Shown here one piece after another: positions 53,986 to 63,040 of a DNA stretch of 64,000 bases (position 1 is its first letter; the number at the start of each line of letters is the position of its first letter). The notes under the pieces were generated by a model, which did no database searches, was not told the DNA's origin, and worked only from the letters and a program-made list of their open reading frames with translations. Made by a program: the position numbers and the translations under genes. Origin of the DNA: Aequorivita vladivostokensis (GTDB lineage Bacteria > Bacteroidota > Bacteroidia > Flavobacteriales > Flavobacteriaceae); NCBI RefSeq assembly GCF_000952855.1, contig NZ_JSVU01000001.1:124001-188000 (forward strand). Direction: 5' to 3'.

Positions 53986-55179
53986 ATGGACCAAAAACTA
54001 CTTTCAGAAAAATTCAAAACCCTGAAATGTTGCGTAATTATTCCTACCTATAATAATTACAAAACCTTGCAGCAGGTTATTGAGGGCGTTTTGGTTTACA
54101 CCGAAGATGTAATTATAGTAAACGACGGTTCCACGGATGCTACTTCTGAAATTTTAGTTCGATTTCCGCAGATTCAGCAAATCCACCTTTCACAAAACAA
54201 GGGGAAAGGTAACGCGCTGCGCCAAGGGTTTAAACATGCCGAAAGTTTGGGCTATCGCTATGCAATAACTATCGATAGCGACGGGCAGCATTTTCCGGAA
54301 GATATTCCAACTTTTATTGAAGCCTTGGAAAACGAAACGAACAAAGAAGTTTTGCTTATCGGTTCGCGAAATATGACCCAGCACGGCGTGCCGAAAAAAA
54401 GCAGTTTTGGCAACAAATTCTCCAATTTTTGGTTTTGGGTGGAAACGGGCATTCGCTTGCAGGACACGCAATCCGGCTTTCGCTTGTATCCACTTTTCGC
54501 GATGAAAAAGCTGAAATTTTATACCAAAAAGTTCGAGTTTGAAATAGAGGCCATCGTAAAGGCAGCGTGGAGTGGAATTGAAGTGAAAAACATCCCAATC
54601 CAAATTCACTACGAATTGGAAAATCGCGTTTCACATTTCAGGCCTTTCAAGGATTTTACGCGGATTAGCATTCTAAATACGTGGTTGGTATTGGTTACGT
54701 TTCTGTATATAAAACCGCGAAATATCCTCAGAAAACTAAAAAAAAAAGGTCTCAAACGGTTTATAATGGAAGACTTTTTGGGCAGTGACGATTCTGCCGA
54801 AAAAAAAGCATTTTCCATCGCGCTTGGCGTATTTATTGGGCTTTCGCCACTTTGGGGGTTTCATACGATTGTGGTTATTTTTTTGGCACTCCTCTTCAAT
54901 CTGAACAAAGTAATCGCCTTTGCATTTTCAAACGTGAGCCTGCCGCCGTTCATTCCGTTGATACTCTATTTTAGCTTAAAATTGGGCAGTTGGCTTTTGG
55001 GCGAAAATTTTGTGCTTTCCATGAGCGAAATTGACCCCAGTTTGGAGTTGGTAAAATATTTAAAATCTTATATTGTTGGCAGTTTTGTACTTTCAGTTTC
55101 AGCGGCGCTTTTTTGCGGCCTGCTGGGTTATTTGTTTTTAACGCTATTTGAAAGGAAAAAGATTCTCGACAATGGGTAA
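53986..55179 (+). CDS. Family 2 glycosyltransferase fused to DUF2062
   Basis: 397 aa. The GT2 domain (1-~240) has VIIPTYNNYKTL, the IVNDGSTD nucleotide-sugar motif, DSDGQH and the QDTQSGFRLYP acceptor loop of the DPM1-like subgroup. The C-terminal part (from ~255) is a DUF2062 membrane domain with GVFIGLSPLWGFHTIVVIFL. This fusion is common in aryl-polyene and flexirubin clusters and may glycosylate the polyene or a lipid carrier at the inner membrane. Its stop overlaps the next start by 8 nt. Confidence 0.9.
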   Translation: MDQKLLSEKFKTLKCCVIIPTYNNYKTLQQVIEGVLVYTEDVIIVNDGSTDATSEILVRFPQIQQIHLSQNKGKGNALRQGFKHAESLGYRYAITIDSDGQHFPEDIPTFIEALENETNKEVLLIGSRNMTQHGVPKKSSFGNKFSNFWFWVETGIRLQDTQSGFRLYPLFAMKKLKFYTKKFEFEIEAIVKAAWSGIEVKNIPIQIHYELENRVSHFRPFKDFTRISILNTWLVLVTFLYIKPRNILRKLKKKGLKRFIMEDFLGSDDSAEKKAFSIALGVFIGLSPLWGFHTIVVIFLALLFNLNKVIAFAFSNVSLPPFIPLILYFSLKLGSWLLGENFVLSMSEIDPSLELVKYLKSYIVGSFVLSVSAALFCGLLGYLFLTLFERKKILDNG

Positions 55180-58100
55180 GTGGTTTTTCAGAACATTTCA
55201 ATTTTTGCAAAAGAACCGAATTGGCAGTGCCTTGCTGCTGCTTTTGGTGCTTTTTGGTTTGGTGTTTTTGGTTTCCAAAATTCGTTTTGAGGAAGATATT
55301 TCAAAATTGATTCCAATCAACGAAGATGCCCAAGAGCTTCAAAAAGTTCTCAAAACCGTCAACTTTACGGACAAGATTATTGTAAACATCCAACGCAGCG
55401 ATTCTTCTGAAATTGAGGATTTAACGGAATATGCTTCGGAATTTATTGACAGTCTGCAAGCCAATTCCAAAGAATACATTAAAAACATCCGCGGAAAAGT
55501 AAACGAAGACGACCTGCAGCGAACGATGGATTTTGTATATGAAAACCTGCCGTTGTTTTTGGAGAGGGAAGATTACAAAACCATTGCCGAAAAACTTCAA
55601 AAAGACAGTATTGCCGCCAGAACCGAAGCCAATTACCGCACGCTCATTTCCCCGTCGGGCATTGTTTCAAAAGATATTATTTTAAAAGACCCGCTCGGAC
55701 TTTCGTTTATCGCTTTGAAGAAATTGCGCCAACTCGGCGTTACCGACGACTTTGTTTTGAAGGATGGATTTTTGGTGAGCAAGGACGAAAAAAACATCCT
55801 ACTCTTTATCACTCCAAAATTCGGAAGCAGTGAGACTGCGGAAAATAGCAGGTTTGCGGAGCAGCTTTATGCGCTTCAAAATACACTCGATAAAAAATTT
55901 GCAGGCAAAGTAAAGGGTGAATATTTCGGGGCTGCGCTTATCGCTGTTGCAAATGCGAAACAGATTAAAAGCGACATCCAGTTTACCGTCGGCATTGCGA
56001 TGACGCTGCTCATCTTGATTTTCATCTTTTTCTATCGAAAACTTTACGTGCCCATCATTCTTTTTGTGCCAACCATTTTCGGGGGTTTAATGGCGGTGGC
56101 ATTATTGTATCTGATTCGCGGGGAAATTTCAGCTATTTCCCTCGGAATCGGTTCGGTTTTGCTGGGCGTAACGCTGGATTATTCGCTGCATATTTTAACG
56201 CACATCCGCAACAACGAAACGCTCCAAAGTCTTTACAACGATGTAACCGAACCCATTTTGATGAGCAGCTTGACTACCGCTTTGGCGTTTCTGTGTCTGC
56301 TGTTTTTGGATTCGCAGGCCTTGCAGGACTTGGGCATTTTTGCCGCCGTAAGTGTGTTGGGAGCTTCGATTTTTGCGCTTTTCTTTATTCCGTTGGTCTA
56401 TAAAAATCCGCTTTCGCGAAAGCAGCAAATCAACGTTTTGGACAAAGTTGCGGATTATCCATTTCACAAAAACAAATGGTTGCTGATTGGTTTGGGCTTG
56501 ATGTTGATAGTAAGCATTTTCACGTATCACAAAGTAGAATTCAACAAAGATATTTCCAAACTGAATTACGAACCTGCGGAAATAAAGGCCGCGATGCAGC
56601 ATTTGGATGAACTGACCGACATTTCCTCAAAATCGGTTTATCTCGCCACCTACGGAAAGTCGGTTGAAGGCACGCTGCAGTTGAACGATTCCATCCACGA
56701 AACCTTGGAATTGCTGAAAGAGGAGGGCAAAATTAGCAGTTTCAGTTCCATTGGCGCTTTGGTGCATTCGCAACGCGACCAACGGAAGAAAATAGCGCAA
56801 TGGCAGCAATTTTGGAGTGAAGGTCGGAAAGATAGTTTGGAAACCAATTTGATTGAGAGCGGGGAAGAACGAGGTTTCAAACCCACGACTTTTAATAGGT
56901 TTTACACATTTTTGGATGAAGATTTTGAAACGTTAAAGCCCGAGGATTATCAGCAAATCCCTTCCGTGCTTTTGGAAGATTACATTACCACCGAAGCAGA
57001 TTTCACGACAATTACCACCCTGATAAAGCTTGAAAATGAGAACGCTTCCGAAATAAAAAGCGCTTTTAAGAAAATTCCGAATACCATCGTCATTGACCGG
57101 CAGGAAATGAACGAGACCTTTTTGGGGAATTTGAAAAACGATTTCAACAGCCTGATTGGCTATTGTTTGCTGGCCGTACTTTTTATACTTTTTCTCTTTT
57201 TCCGAAGTTTTTCGCTCACTGTAGTTACAGCTGTTCCCATATTTATCACCTGGTTTCTAACCTTAGGGATTATGGGGCTTTTCCATATTCAGTTCAACAT
57301 TTTCAACATCATTATTTCCACGTTTATCTTTGGTTTGGGTATTGATTACAGCATTTTTATGACCAAAGGTTTGCTAAAGGAATTGCGAACCGGTGAAAAG
57401 GTAATGGCCACGCACAAAACCTCGATTATGCTTTCGGTTTTGACAACTATTTTGGGTGTTGGGGTTCTGATTTTTGCGAAACATCCAGCGCTTTATTCCA
57501 TTTCTATCGTTTCAATCATTGGAATTTTTTCGGCAATGTTTACCGCTTTTACGGTCCAGCCGTTGCTTTTTAAACTTTTTATCGGCAGCTCCAAAAAACG
57601 GCCAATTACGCCGCGAATGTTTGTGCATTCCCTCTTTTCCTTTGGGTATTTCGGACTGGGCGGAATTTGTTTATCACTTTACAGCATCACTTTGATGCCG
57701 CTGCTTCCCATCAGCAAAAAAATTAAAATGGGCTGGTTTCACAAAGTGATTGCAAAATTTTTCAAGTCGGTGCTTTATACCAATCCGTTTGTGAAGAAAA
57801 AAGTAATCAACGAAGTTGGCGAAGATTTTTCAAAACCTGCCGTAATCATTGCAAACCACACATCGTTCCTCGATATTTTGGCGGTAGGCATGTTGCATCC
57901 AAAAATCTGTTTTTTGGTAAACGATTGGGTTTATAATTCGCCAGTTTTTGGAAAGGCCGTGCAACGCGCCGATTTCTATCCGGTTTCCAGCGGCATCGAA
58001 AACAGTTTGGAGCCACTTCAGAAAAAAATAAAACAAGGCTACTCGCTGATGGCTTTTCCCGAGGGAACCCGCAGCTTGAGCAACAAAATAAAGCGTTTTC

Positions 58101-58870
58101 ACAAAGGCGCCTTTTATTTGGCGAATGAGTTCAATTTAGATATTCTCCCCGTTTTGATTCACGGCAACAGCGAGGTAAACCCAAAGGGAAGTTTTATCAT
58201 AAAGGATGGAAGCATTACGGTTGAAATTTTGCCACGGATAAAAGCCGAAGACACTTCCTTTGGCGAAAACCATACGCAGCAAGCAAAAAAAATAGGCGCG
58301 TATTTTAAAAGTGAATTTTTAAAACTTCGTGAAAAGATGGAAGGCCCGAGCTATTTCCACGGCATCGTTTTGGAGGAATACCGCTATAAAGGCGATTCAC
58401 TTTATAGAAATGTAAAAAACGATTTAAAGGAAAACGCCGAAATCTATTTTGAAGTGATCCGTCGTTTGGATAAAAGCGGAACCATTGCCCACATTTCGGA
58501 AGATTCCGGGCAGCTCGATTTTCTGTTGGCGCTCGATGGGCCGGACCGAAAAATTTTCAGCTTAATTGAAGATGACGAAACGCGAACCATACTTCAAAAC
58601 AGCTATATCACCCAAAAATACGGAAAGCTTCATTTTGCCGAGACTGTTTCGGAAACTTTGCCTTCAACTGTGGAAACCGTTATTATTTCTTCAGAAGAAA
58701 TGGCTCAGGAGGGCATTTCACAAATGCCAAATCTTTCAATTAAAACCATCATTTTATTAAAAAAATGTGTTTCTTCACAAACCGAAAATATTAGTACCTT
58801 AGGCTACCAAAACGTGTACGGAACTGCGAATATTAGTATCTTTAAACCATCGGGAAACACAGCGAAATGA
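55172..58870 (+). CDS. RND/MMPL exporter fused to a PlsC-type acyltransferase and a methyltransferase-like tail
   Basis: 1232 aa from ATG 55172 (MGKWFFRTFQFLQKNR). The first ~830 residues are an MMPL-type RND exporter with two periplasmic loops and two sets of helices (for example ISLGIGSVLLGVTLDYSLHI and IISTFIFGLGIDYSIFMTKG, each with the family's central Asp). Residues ~890-1060 are an acyltransferase domain with NHTSFLD (HX4D) and FPEGTRS. The last ~150 residues (VIRRLDKSGTIAHISEDSGQ, then LDFLLALDGPDRKIFSLIED) look like a class I methyltransferase that has lost the normal glycine-rich loop. Export and acyl attachment of the pigment in one chain is the probable function. It overlaps both neighbours by 4-8 nt. 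Confidence 0.88.
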   Translation: MGKWFFRTFQFLQKNRIGSALLLLLVLFGLVFLVSKIRFEEDISKLIPINEDAQELQKVLKTVNFTDKIIVNIQRSDSSEIEDLTEYASEFIDSLQANSKEYIKNIRGKVNEDDLQRTMDFVYENLPLFLEREDYKTIAEKLQKDSIAARTEANYRTLISPSGIVSKDIILKDPLGLSFIALKKLRQLGVTDDFVLKDGFLVSKDEKNILLFITPKFGSSETAENSRFAEQLYALQNTLDKKFAGKVKGEYFGAALIAVANAKQIKSDIQFTVGIAMTLLILIFIFFYRKLYVPIILFVPTIFGGLMAVALLYLIRGEISAISLGIGSVLLGVTLDYSLHILTHIRNNETLQSLYNDVTEPILMSSLTTALAFLCLLFLDSQALQDLGIFAAVSVLGASIFALFFIPLVYKNPLSRKQQINVLDKVADYPFHKNKWLLIGLGLMLIVSIFTYHKVEFNKDISKLNYEPAEIKAAMQHLDELTDISSKSVYLATYGKSVEGTLQLNDSIHETLELLKEEGKISSFSSIGALVHSQRDQRKKIAQWQQFWSEGRKDSLETNLIESGEERGFKPTTFNRFYTFLDEDFETLKPEDYQQIPSVLLEDYITTEADFTTITTLIKLENENASEIKSAFKKIPNTIVIDRQEMNETFLGNLKNDFNSLIGYCLLAVLFILFLFFRSFSLTVVTAVPIFITWFLTLGIMGLFHIQFNIFNIIISTFIFGLGIDYSIFMTKGLLKELRTGEKVMATHKTSIMLSVLTTILGVGVLIFAKHPALYSISIVSIIGIFSAMFTAFTVQPLLFKLFIGSSKKRPITPRMFVHSLFSFGYFGLGGICLSLYSITLMPLLPISKKIKMGWFHKVIAKFFKSVLYTNPFVKKKVINEVGEDFSKPAVIIANHTSFLDILAVGMLHPKICFLVNDWVYNSPVFGKAVQRADFYPVSSGIENSLEPLQKKIKQGYSLMAFPEGTRSLSNKIKRFHKGAFYLANEFNLDILPVLIHGNSEVNPKGSFIIKDGSITVEILPRIKAEDTSFGENHTQQAKKIGAYFKSEFLKLREKMEGPSYFHGIVLEEYRYKGDSLYRNVKNDLKENAEIYFEVIRRLDKSGTIAHISEDSGQLDFLLALDGPDRKIFSLIEDDETRTILQNSYITQKYGKLHFAETVSETLPSTVETVIISSEEMAQEGISQMPNLSIKTIILLKKCVSSQTENISTLGYQNVYGTANISIFKPSGNTAK

Positions 58871-60405
58871 CGGAAAAATATGATGTAGTTATCATCGGTA
58901 GTGGCCTGGGCGGTCTGGTTTCGGCGATTATTCTCGCGAGGGAAGGCTACAGCGTTTGCGTGCTCGAAAAAAACCAACAGTTCGGCGGCAACCTCCAAAC
59001 CTTTGTGCGCGACAAAACCATTTTCGACACCGGCGTGCATTACATTGGCGGCCTTTCCGAAGGACAAAATCTGTACAGATATTTCAAGTATTTGGATATT
59101 TTGGACGATATCACCCTCAAAAAAATGGACGAGGATGGCTTTGACAGGATCACTTTTGACAACGATCCAAAGGAATATTGCCACGCCCAGGGGTATGAGA
59201 ATTTCAAAAAAACACTACTCGAAGAGTTTCCCGAAGAGGAAAAAGCAATCGACGCCTATTGCCAAAAAATGCAGGAAACGTGCAGTTTTTTTCCGCTTTA
59301 CGGCCTAAAACTTGGAAAACCTTATTATGAAAACACTTCCCTCTTTGAGGTAAAGGCCAAGGAGTTTATAGATTCCATAACCGAAAATGAGAAGCTCCGC
59401 GCCGTTTTGGGCGGCAGCAATCTGTTGTATGCGGGCGAGGGCGAGCGAACGCCTTTTTATATGCACGCACTTTCGGTGAACTCGTATATTGAAAGTTCAT
59501 ATCGCTGTATTAACGGCGGCAGCCAAATTACAAAAGCATTATTGGCACGGTTACGTGAAAAAGGTGGAAAGGCTTACAAACGCCACGAGGTAACAAAGTT
59601 TGAAACGGAGGATGGCGTGGTTACAGCTGTGCAGACTGCAAATGGGAAAACTATTTACGGTGATATTTTTATCTCAAACGTGGATCCGAAGATGACGCTG
59701 GAAATGATTGGGCAGGAAAATTTCAGAAAATCCTACACCAGCCGCATTGAGAATATTGAGAGTACCATCGCCGCGTTCAGTCTTTATTTGGTGCTAAAAC
59801 CAAATTGCTTTAAATATCTGAACCATAACTACTACCATTTTAAGGATTATAAATCCATTTGGGACGTTCACAATTATACGGAGGAAAGTTGGCCCGAAGC
59901 CTATATGATTTCTATGGGAATCAAAAAAGATATGGCCGAATATGGCGATAATATTACGGTGATGACCTATATGCGTTTTGAGGAAATGGAACCGTGGATT
60001 GACACCTTCAACACGGCCGCACAAAAGAATGACCGTGGACAGACCTATGAGGAGTTCAAGGCCTACAAGTCTGAAATCATCATTAAGGAGTTGGAGAAAA
60101 AGTTCCCCAATCTCCGCGATTGTATTGAAGCAGTTTATTCGTCCACACCTTTATCATACCGCGATTATATTGGCTGCAACAGGGGTTCGATGTATGGCTA
60201 CGTGAAAGATGCCAACAATCCTTTAAAATCCTTTATTTCGCCGCGGACCAAAATCAAAAACCTATATTTTACGGGGCAGAGTTTAAATATGCACGGTATT
60301 TTGGGCGTTACCATCAGTGGTGTGGTTACGTGTTCGGAAATTTTGGGGGGCGAATATTTGCTGAACAAAATCCTAAAAGCCACAAAGGAAGAAGAAATTA
60401 TCTAA
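58867..60405 (+). CDS. CrtI/retinol-saturase-like FAD-dependent oxidoreductase
   Basis: 512 aa. N-terminal FAD motif VIIGSGLGGLVSAIILAREG, then LEKNQQFGGNLQTF and GVHYIGG, the pattern of phytoene-desaturase and all-trans-retinol 13,14-reductase relatives. The C-terminal FAD segment is NLYFTGQSLNMHGILGVTISG. Substrates of the family are polyenes, so it may oxidise or reduce the flexirubin chain. Its ATG overlaps the stop of the RND fusion (ATGA). Confidence 0.88.
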   Translation: MTEKYDVVIIGSGLGGLVSAIILAREGYSVCVLEKNQQFGGNLQTFVRDKTIFDTGVHYIGGLSEGQNLYRYFKYLDILDDITLKKMDEDGFDRITFDNDPKEYCHAQGYENFKKTLLEEFPEEEKAIDAYCQKMQETCSFFPLYGLKLGKPYYENTSLFEVKAKEFIDSITENEKLRAVLGGSNLLYAGEGERTPFYMHALSVNSYIESSYRCINGGSQITKALLARLREKGGKAYKRHEVTKFETEDGVVTAVQTANGKTIYGDIFISNVDPKMTLEMIGQENFRKSYTSRIENIESTIAAFSLYLVLKPNCFKYLNHNYYHFKDYKSIWDVHNYTEESWPEAYMISMGIKKDMAEYGDNITVMTYMRFEEMEPWIDTFNTAAQKNDRGQTYEEFKAYKSEIIIKELEKKFPNLRDCIEAVYSSTPLSYRDYIGCNRGSMYGYVKDANNPLKSFISPRTKIKNLYFTGQSLNMHGILGVTISGVVTCSEILGGEYLLNKILKATKEEEII

Positions 60406-60417
60406 TATTTTTTGAAG

Positions 60418-61305
60418 ATGGGACATATCAAAACAACACCGATTGAACGAGTCCGAAATATTTCAAAAGAGGATTTCATCAAGAATTACTTCAAACCCCA
60501 AAAACCTGTGCTTATTGAGGGCTTGACTGAAAACTGGGCGGCTTTCCAAAAATGGAATTTGGACTACATCCAGCAACACGCCGGCGACCAAATCGTGCCG
60601 CTTTACAATAACGAGCCCACCAAAGGCAAACAAAATTCCGCAGAACCTGCCACGGAAATGAAAATGGCGGATTACATCGAACTTATAAAAACCAAACCCA
60701 CCGACCTGCGCATTTTCTTTTACGATTTAAAAGTGAAGCTTCCCGAACTGCTGAAAGACTTTGAATATCCCGATATTGGCCTAAAATTCTTCAAAAGGCT
60801 TCCGGTGCTTTTCTTTGGCGGCGAGGGTTCCAAAGTACTGCCGCATTACGATATGGATTTGGCAGATTTGGTGCATTTTCACTTTCAGGGTACGAAAAGC
60901 GTGACGCTGTTTTCACCCAAACAGACAAAGTATCTGTATAAAATTCCATTCGCCGTGCACAATTTGGAAAGCATCGATTTGGACAATCCCGATTTTGAAA
61001 AATATCCCGCCCTGCAATATTTGGAAGGCCTTCACGCAACCATGAAACACGGCGATGCGCTTTATATGCCCAGCGGGTATTGGCACTACATAAAATATTT
61101 GGACGGAGGTTTTTCGATGACGCTCCGGGCGTTTCCACGGCATTTGGGACGTTTTGGCAATATGCTTTACAACGTGTTCTTTATGCGCCATTTTGAAAAT
61201 GTGATGCGCAAATCCTTCGGACAGAAATGGATTGATTATAAAGAGGGTCGCACATTTTCAACAACCAACAAGCGCGCTGCAAAACTGAAAAAACAAGCCG
61301 GTTAA
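60418..61305 (+). CDS. Cupin-like / JmjC-type Fe(II) oxygenase family protein
   Basis: 295 aa from ATG 60418 (MGHIKTTPIERV), preferred over a TTG two codons earlier. FIKNYFKPQKPVLIEGLTENWAA is the cupin_8 opening. The metal-binding set H-x-D...H is found in LPHYDMDLADLVH and in MPSGYWHYIKYL. Such enzymes use Fe(II) and 2-oxoglutarate to hydroxylate proteins or small molecules. In this operon it may hydroxylate the pigment; the substrate is unproven. Confidence 0.85.
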   Translation: MGHIKTTPIERVRNISKEDFIKNYFKPQKPVLIEGLTENWAAFQKWNLDYIQQHAGDQIVPLYNNEPTKGKQNSAEPATEMKMADYIELIKTKPTDLRIFFYDLKVKLPELLKDFEYPDIGLKFFKRLPVLFFGGEGSKVLPHYDMDLADLVHFHFQGTKSVTLFSPKQTKYLYKIPFAVHNLESIDLDNPDFEKYPALQYLEGLHATMKHGDALYMPSGYWHYIKYLDGGFSMTLRAFPRHLGRFGNMLYNVFFMRHFENVMRKSFGQKWIDYKEGRTFSTTNKRAAKLKKQAG

Positions 61306-61306
61306 G

Positions 61307-62968
61307 ATGAAATATTTGGAAAAATTATTCGCACTTGCGTTTTTGATTGTTTTTCTAAATTCATGCGGGGTTTCCAAATCAATCAACAATCGGCCCAATG
61401 TAAGTGGTTACAATGCAACAATTCCCGAAAAAGTAAAAATCAATGATTCCACTTTTGTTGCGGGAGACAATTTTCTTTTAAAAAATAAACAAGGCCAATG
61501 GGAACTTTACGTGGAAGGCAACCCGTTGCAAATTGGCAAAATCACGGGAAGCCTTACCCAGGATTTGATGCAGAAACAGGAAGCTATTTTTTTCAATAAA
61601 GTGGAAGATTTGGTGCCTTCAAAAACGCAACAATATTTGTTGCGGAAATTTTTGGCGTGGTACAACCGAAAAATGTATCTGCACATTTCCGAGGAATACA
61701 AAACCGAAATTTATGGGCTTTCGCAGTTTTCGTCTTCAGATTTCAGTGAGATTGGCGCGCCTTATTTGCGGTTGCTCTATCTGCACGGCGCCCACGATAT
61801 TGGCCACGCTCTGCAGGATTTGATGCTTGTGGGCTGTTCGTCTTTTGCCGTTTGGGGCGATAAAACCGTGGACGGCGAATTGCTGATCGGCAGAAATTTC
61901 GACTTTTACGCAGGCGATGATTTTGCGAAGGAAAAAATAATTGCCTTTGTAAACCCTTCCGAAGGCCACAAATTTATGTCGGTTACTTGGGGCGGAATGA
62001 TGGGCGTGGTTTCCGGGATGAACGACCAAGGGTTGACGGTAACGATAAACGCTGGAAAATCTGAAATTCCGCTGGTTGCGAAAACGCCCATTTCCATAGT
62101 AACACGAGAGATTTTGCAATATGCCTCAAACATTGATGAAGCAATTGCCATTGCAAAAAAGCGCGAAGTTTTTGTTTCCGAAGCTATTTTTGTGGGCAGC
62201 GCAAAAGACAAGAAAGCGGCGATTATTGAAGTGGCACCGGATAATTTTGGCGTTTATGAAGTTGAAAACACGGATGAACTGATCTGCAGCAACCACTTTC
62301 AAAGTGAGGCTTATAAAAACGACGAACGAAATTTGAAATGGATTGAAGAAAGCCACTCGATGTACCGTTTTGAAAGGATGGAAGAATTGATTTCAGAAAA
62401 CAAAAAACTGAATGTTGCAGATGCCGTTGCCATTCTTCGGAACAAAAAAGGATTGGACGACAAAGAAATTGGTTTTGGGAATGAAAAGGCTTTAAACCAA
62501 CTTTTGGCGCACCACGGCATCGTTTTCAAACCTGAAAGTTTGGAAGTTTGGGTTTCTTCCAATCCGTATCAATTGGGCGAATTTGTGGAGTATGATTTGG
62601 ATGAAGTTTTTGCAAATAGACAAGGAAATCCGGCAACCAAAACCATTTCAAACCCAAAGGGAAATATAGCTGAAGATACTTTTGTGCATTCAAAGCAATA
62701 CAAAGATTATGAGGAATACCGAATTTTGGAGCGGGAAGTGGAAGCGGCAATTGAAAATAAGGAAACTATTTCAGCAGAAAAACTTGCCGCATTGCAACAA
62801 AAAAATCCCGAGTATTGGAAAGCCTATTATTTAATGGGAAAGTATTACTTTGAAAAAAATTATGATGCCGCCGCGAAAATCGCTTTTGAAAAGGCATTGA
62901 CCAAGGAGATTACAACCGTTCCAGATAGAGAGAAGATCGAAAAATTTCTTCAAAAATTGAAAAACTAA
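61307..62968 (+). CDS. C45-like Ntn-hydrolase lipoprotein with C-terminal helical repeat
   Basis: 553 aa. Signal peptide and lipobox ending LNSC (C20) mark it as a lipoprotein. The Ntn-type core has the probable nucleophile C177 in LMLVGCSSFAVWG, then GRNFDFYAGDDF and the family's GMNDQGLTVTINA, as in acyl-CoA:6-aminopenicillanate acyltransferase and phospholipase-B-like proteins. In relatives the chain self-cleaves before the Cys. The C-terminal ~90 residues are TPR-like (YWKAYYLMGKYYFEKNYDAA). It may add or remove an acyl group at the outer membrane. It starts 1 nt after the cupin gene. Confidence 0.82.
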   Translation: MKYLEKLFALAFLIVFLNSCGVSKSINNRPNVSGYNATIPEKVKINDSTFVAGDNFLLKNKQGQWELYVEGNPLQIGKITGSLTQDLMQKQEAIFFNKVEDLVPSKTQQYLLRKFLAWYNRKMYLHISEEYKTEIYGLSQFSSSDFSEIGAPYLRLLYLHGAHDIGHALQDLMLVGCSSFAVWGDKTVDGELLIGRNFDFYAGDDFAKEKIIAFVNPSEGHKFMSVTWGGMMGVVSGMNDQGLTVTINAGKSEIPLVAKTPISIVTREILQYASNIDEAIAIAKKREVFVSEAIFVGSAKDKKAAIIEVAPDNFGVYEVENTDELICSNHFQSEAYKNDERNLKWIEESHSMYRFERMEELISENKKLNVADAVAILRNKKGLDDKEIGFGNEKALNQLLAHHGIVFKPESLEVWVSSNPYQLGEFVEYDLDEVFANRQGNPATKTISNPKGNIAEDTFVHSKQYKDYEEYRILEREVEAAIENKETISAEKLAALQQKNPEYWKAYYLMGKYYFEKNYDAAAKIAFEKALTKEITTVPDREKIEKFLQKLKN

Positions 62969-63032
62969 CTCTGTGTTCCCTGTGCCTCTGTGGTTAACTT
63001 TACACCACAAAGACACAGAGGGCACAAAGAAA
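62967..63032 (-). repeat. Palindromic intergenic element, copy 2 (inverted relative to copy 1)
   Basis: The reverse complement reads CCTCTGTGTCTTTGTGGTGT, then AAAGTTAACCACAGAGGCAC, matching the element at 53912-53973 apart from a few positions. The two copies flank the five-gene block from the glycosyltransferase to the C45-like lipoprotein in opposite orientations. Confidence 0.8.
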
Positions 63033-63040
63033 AACTCAAA

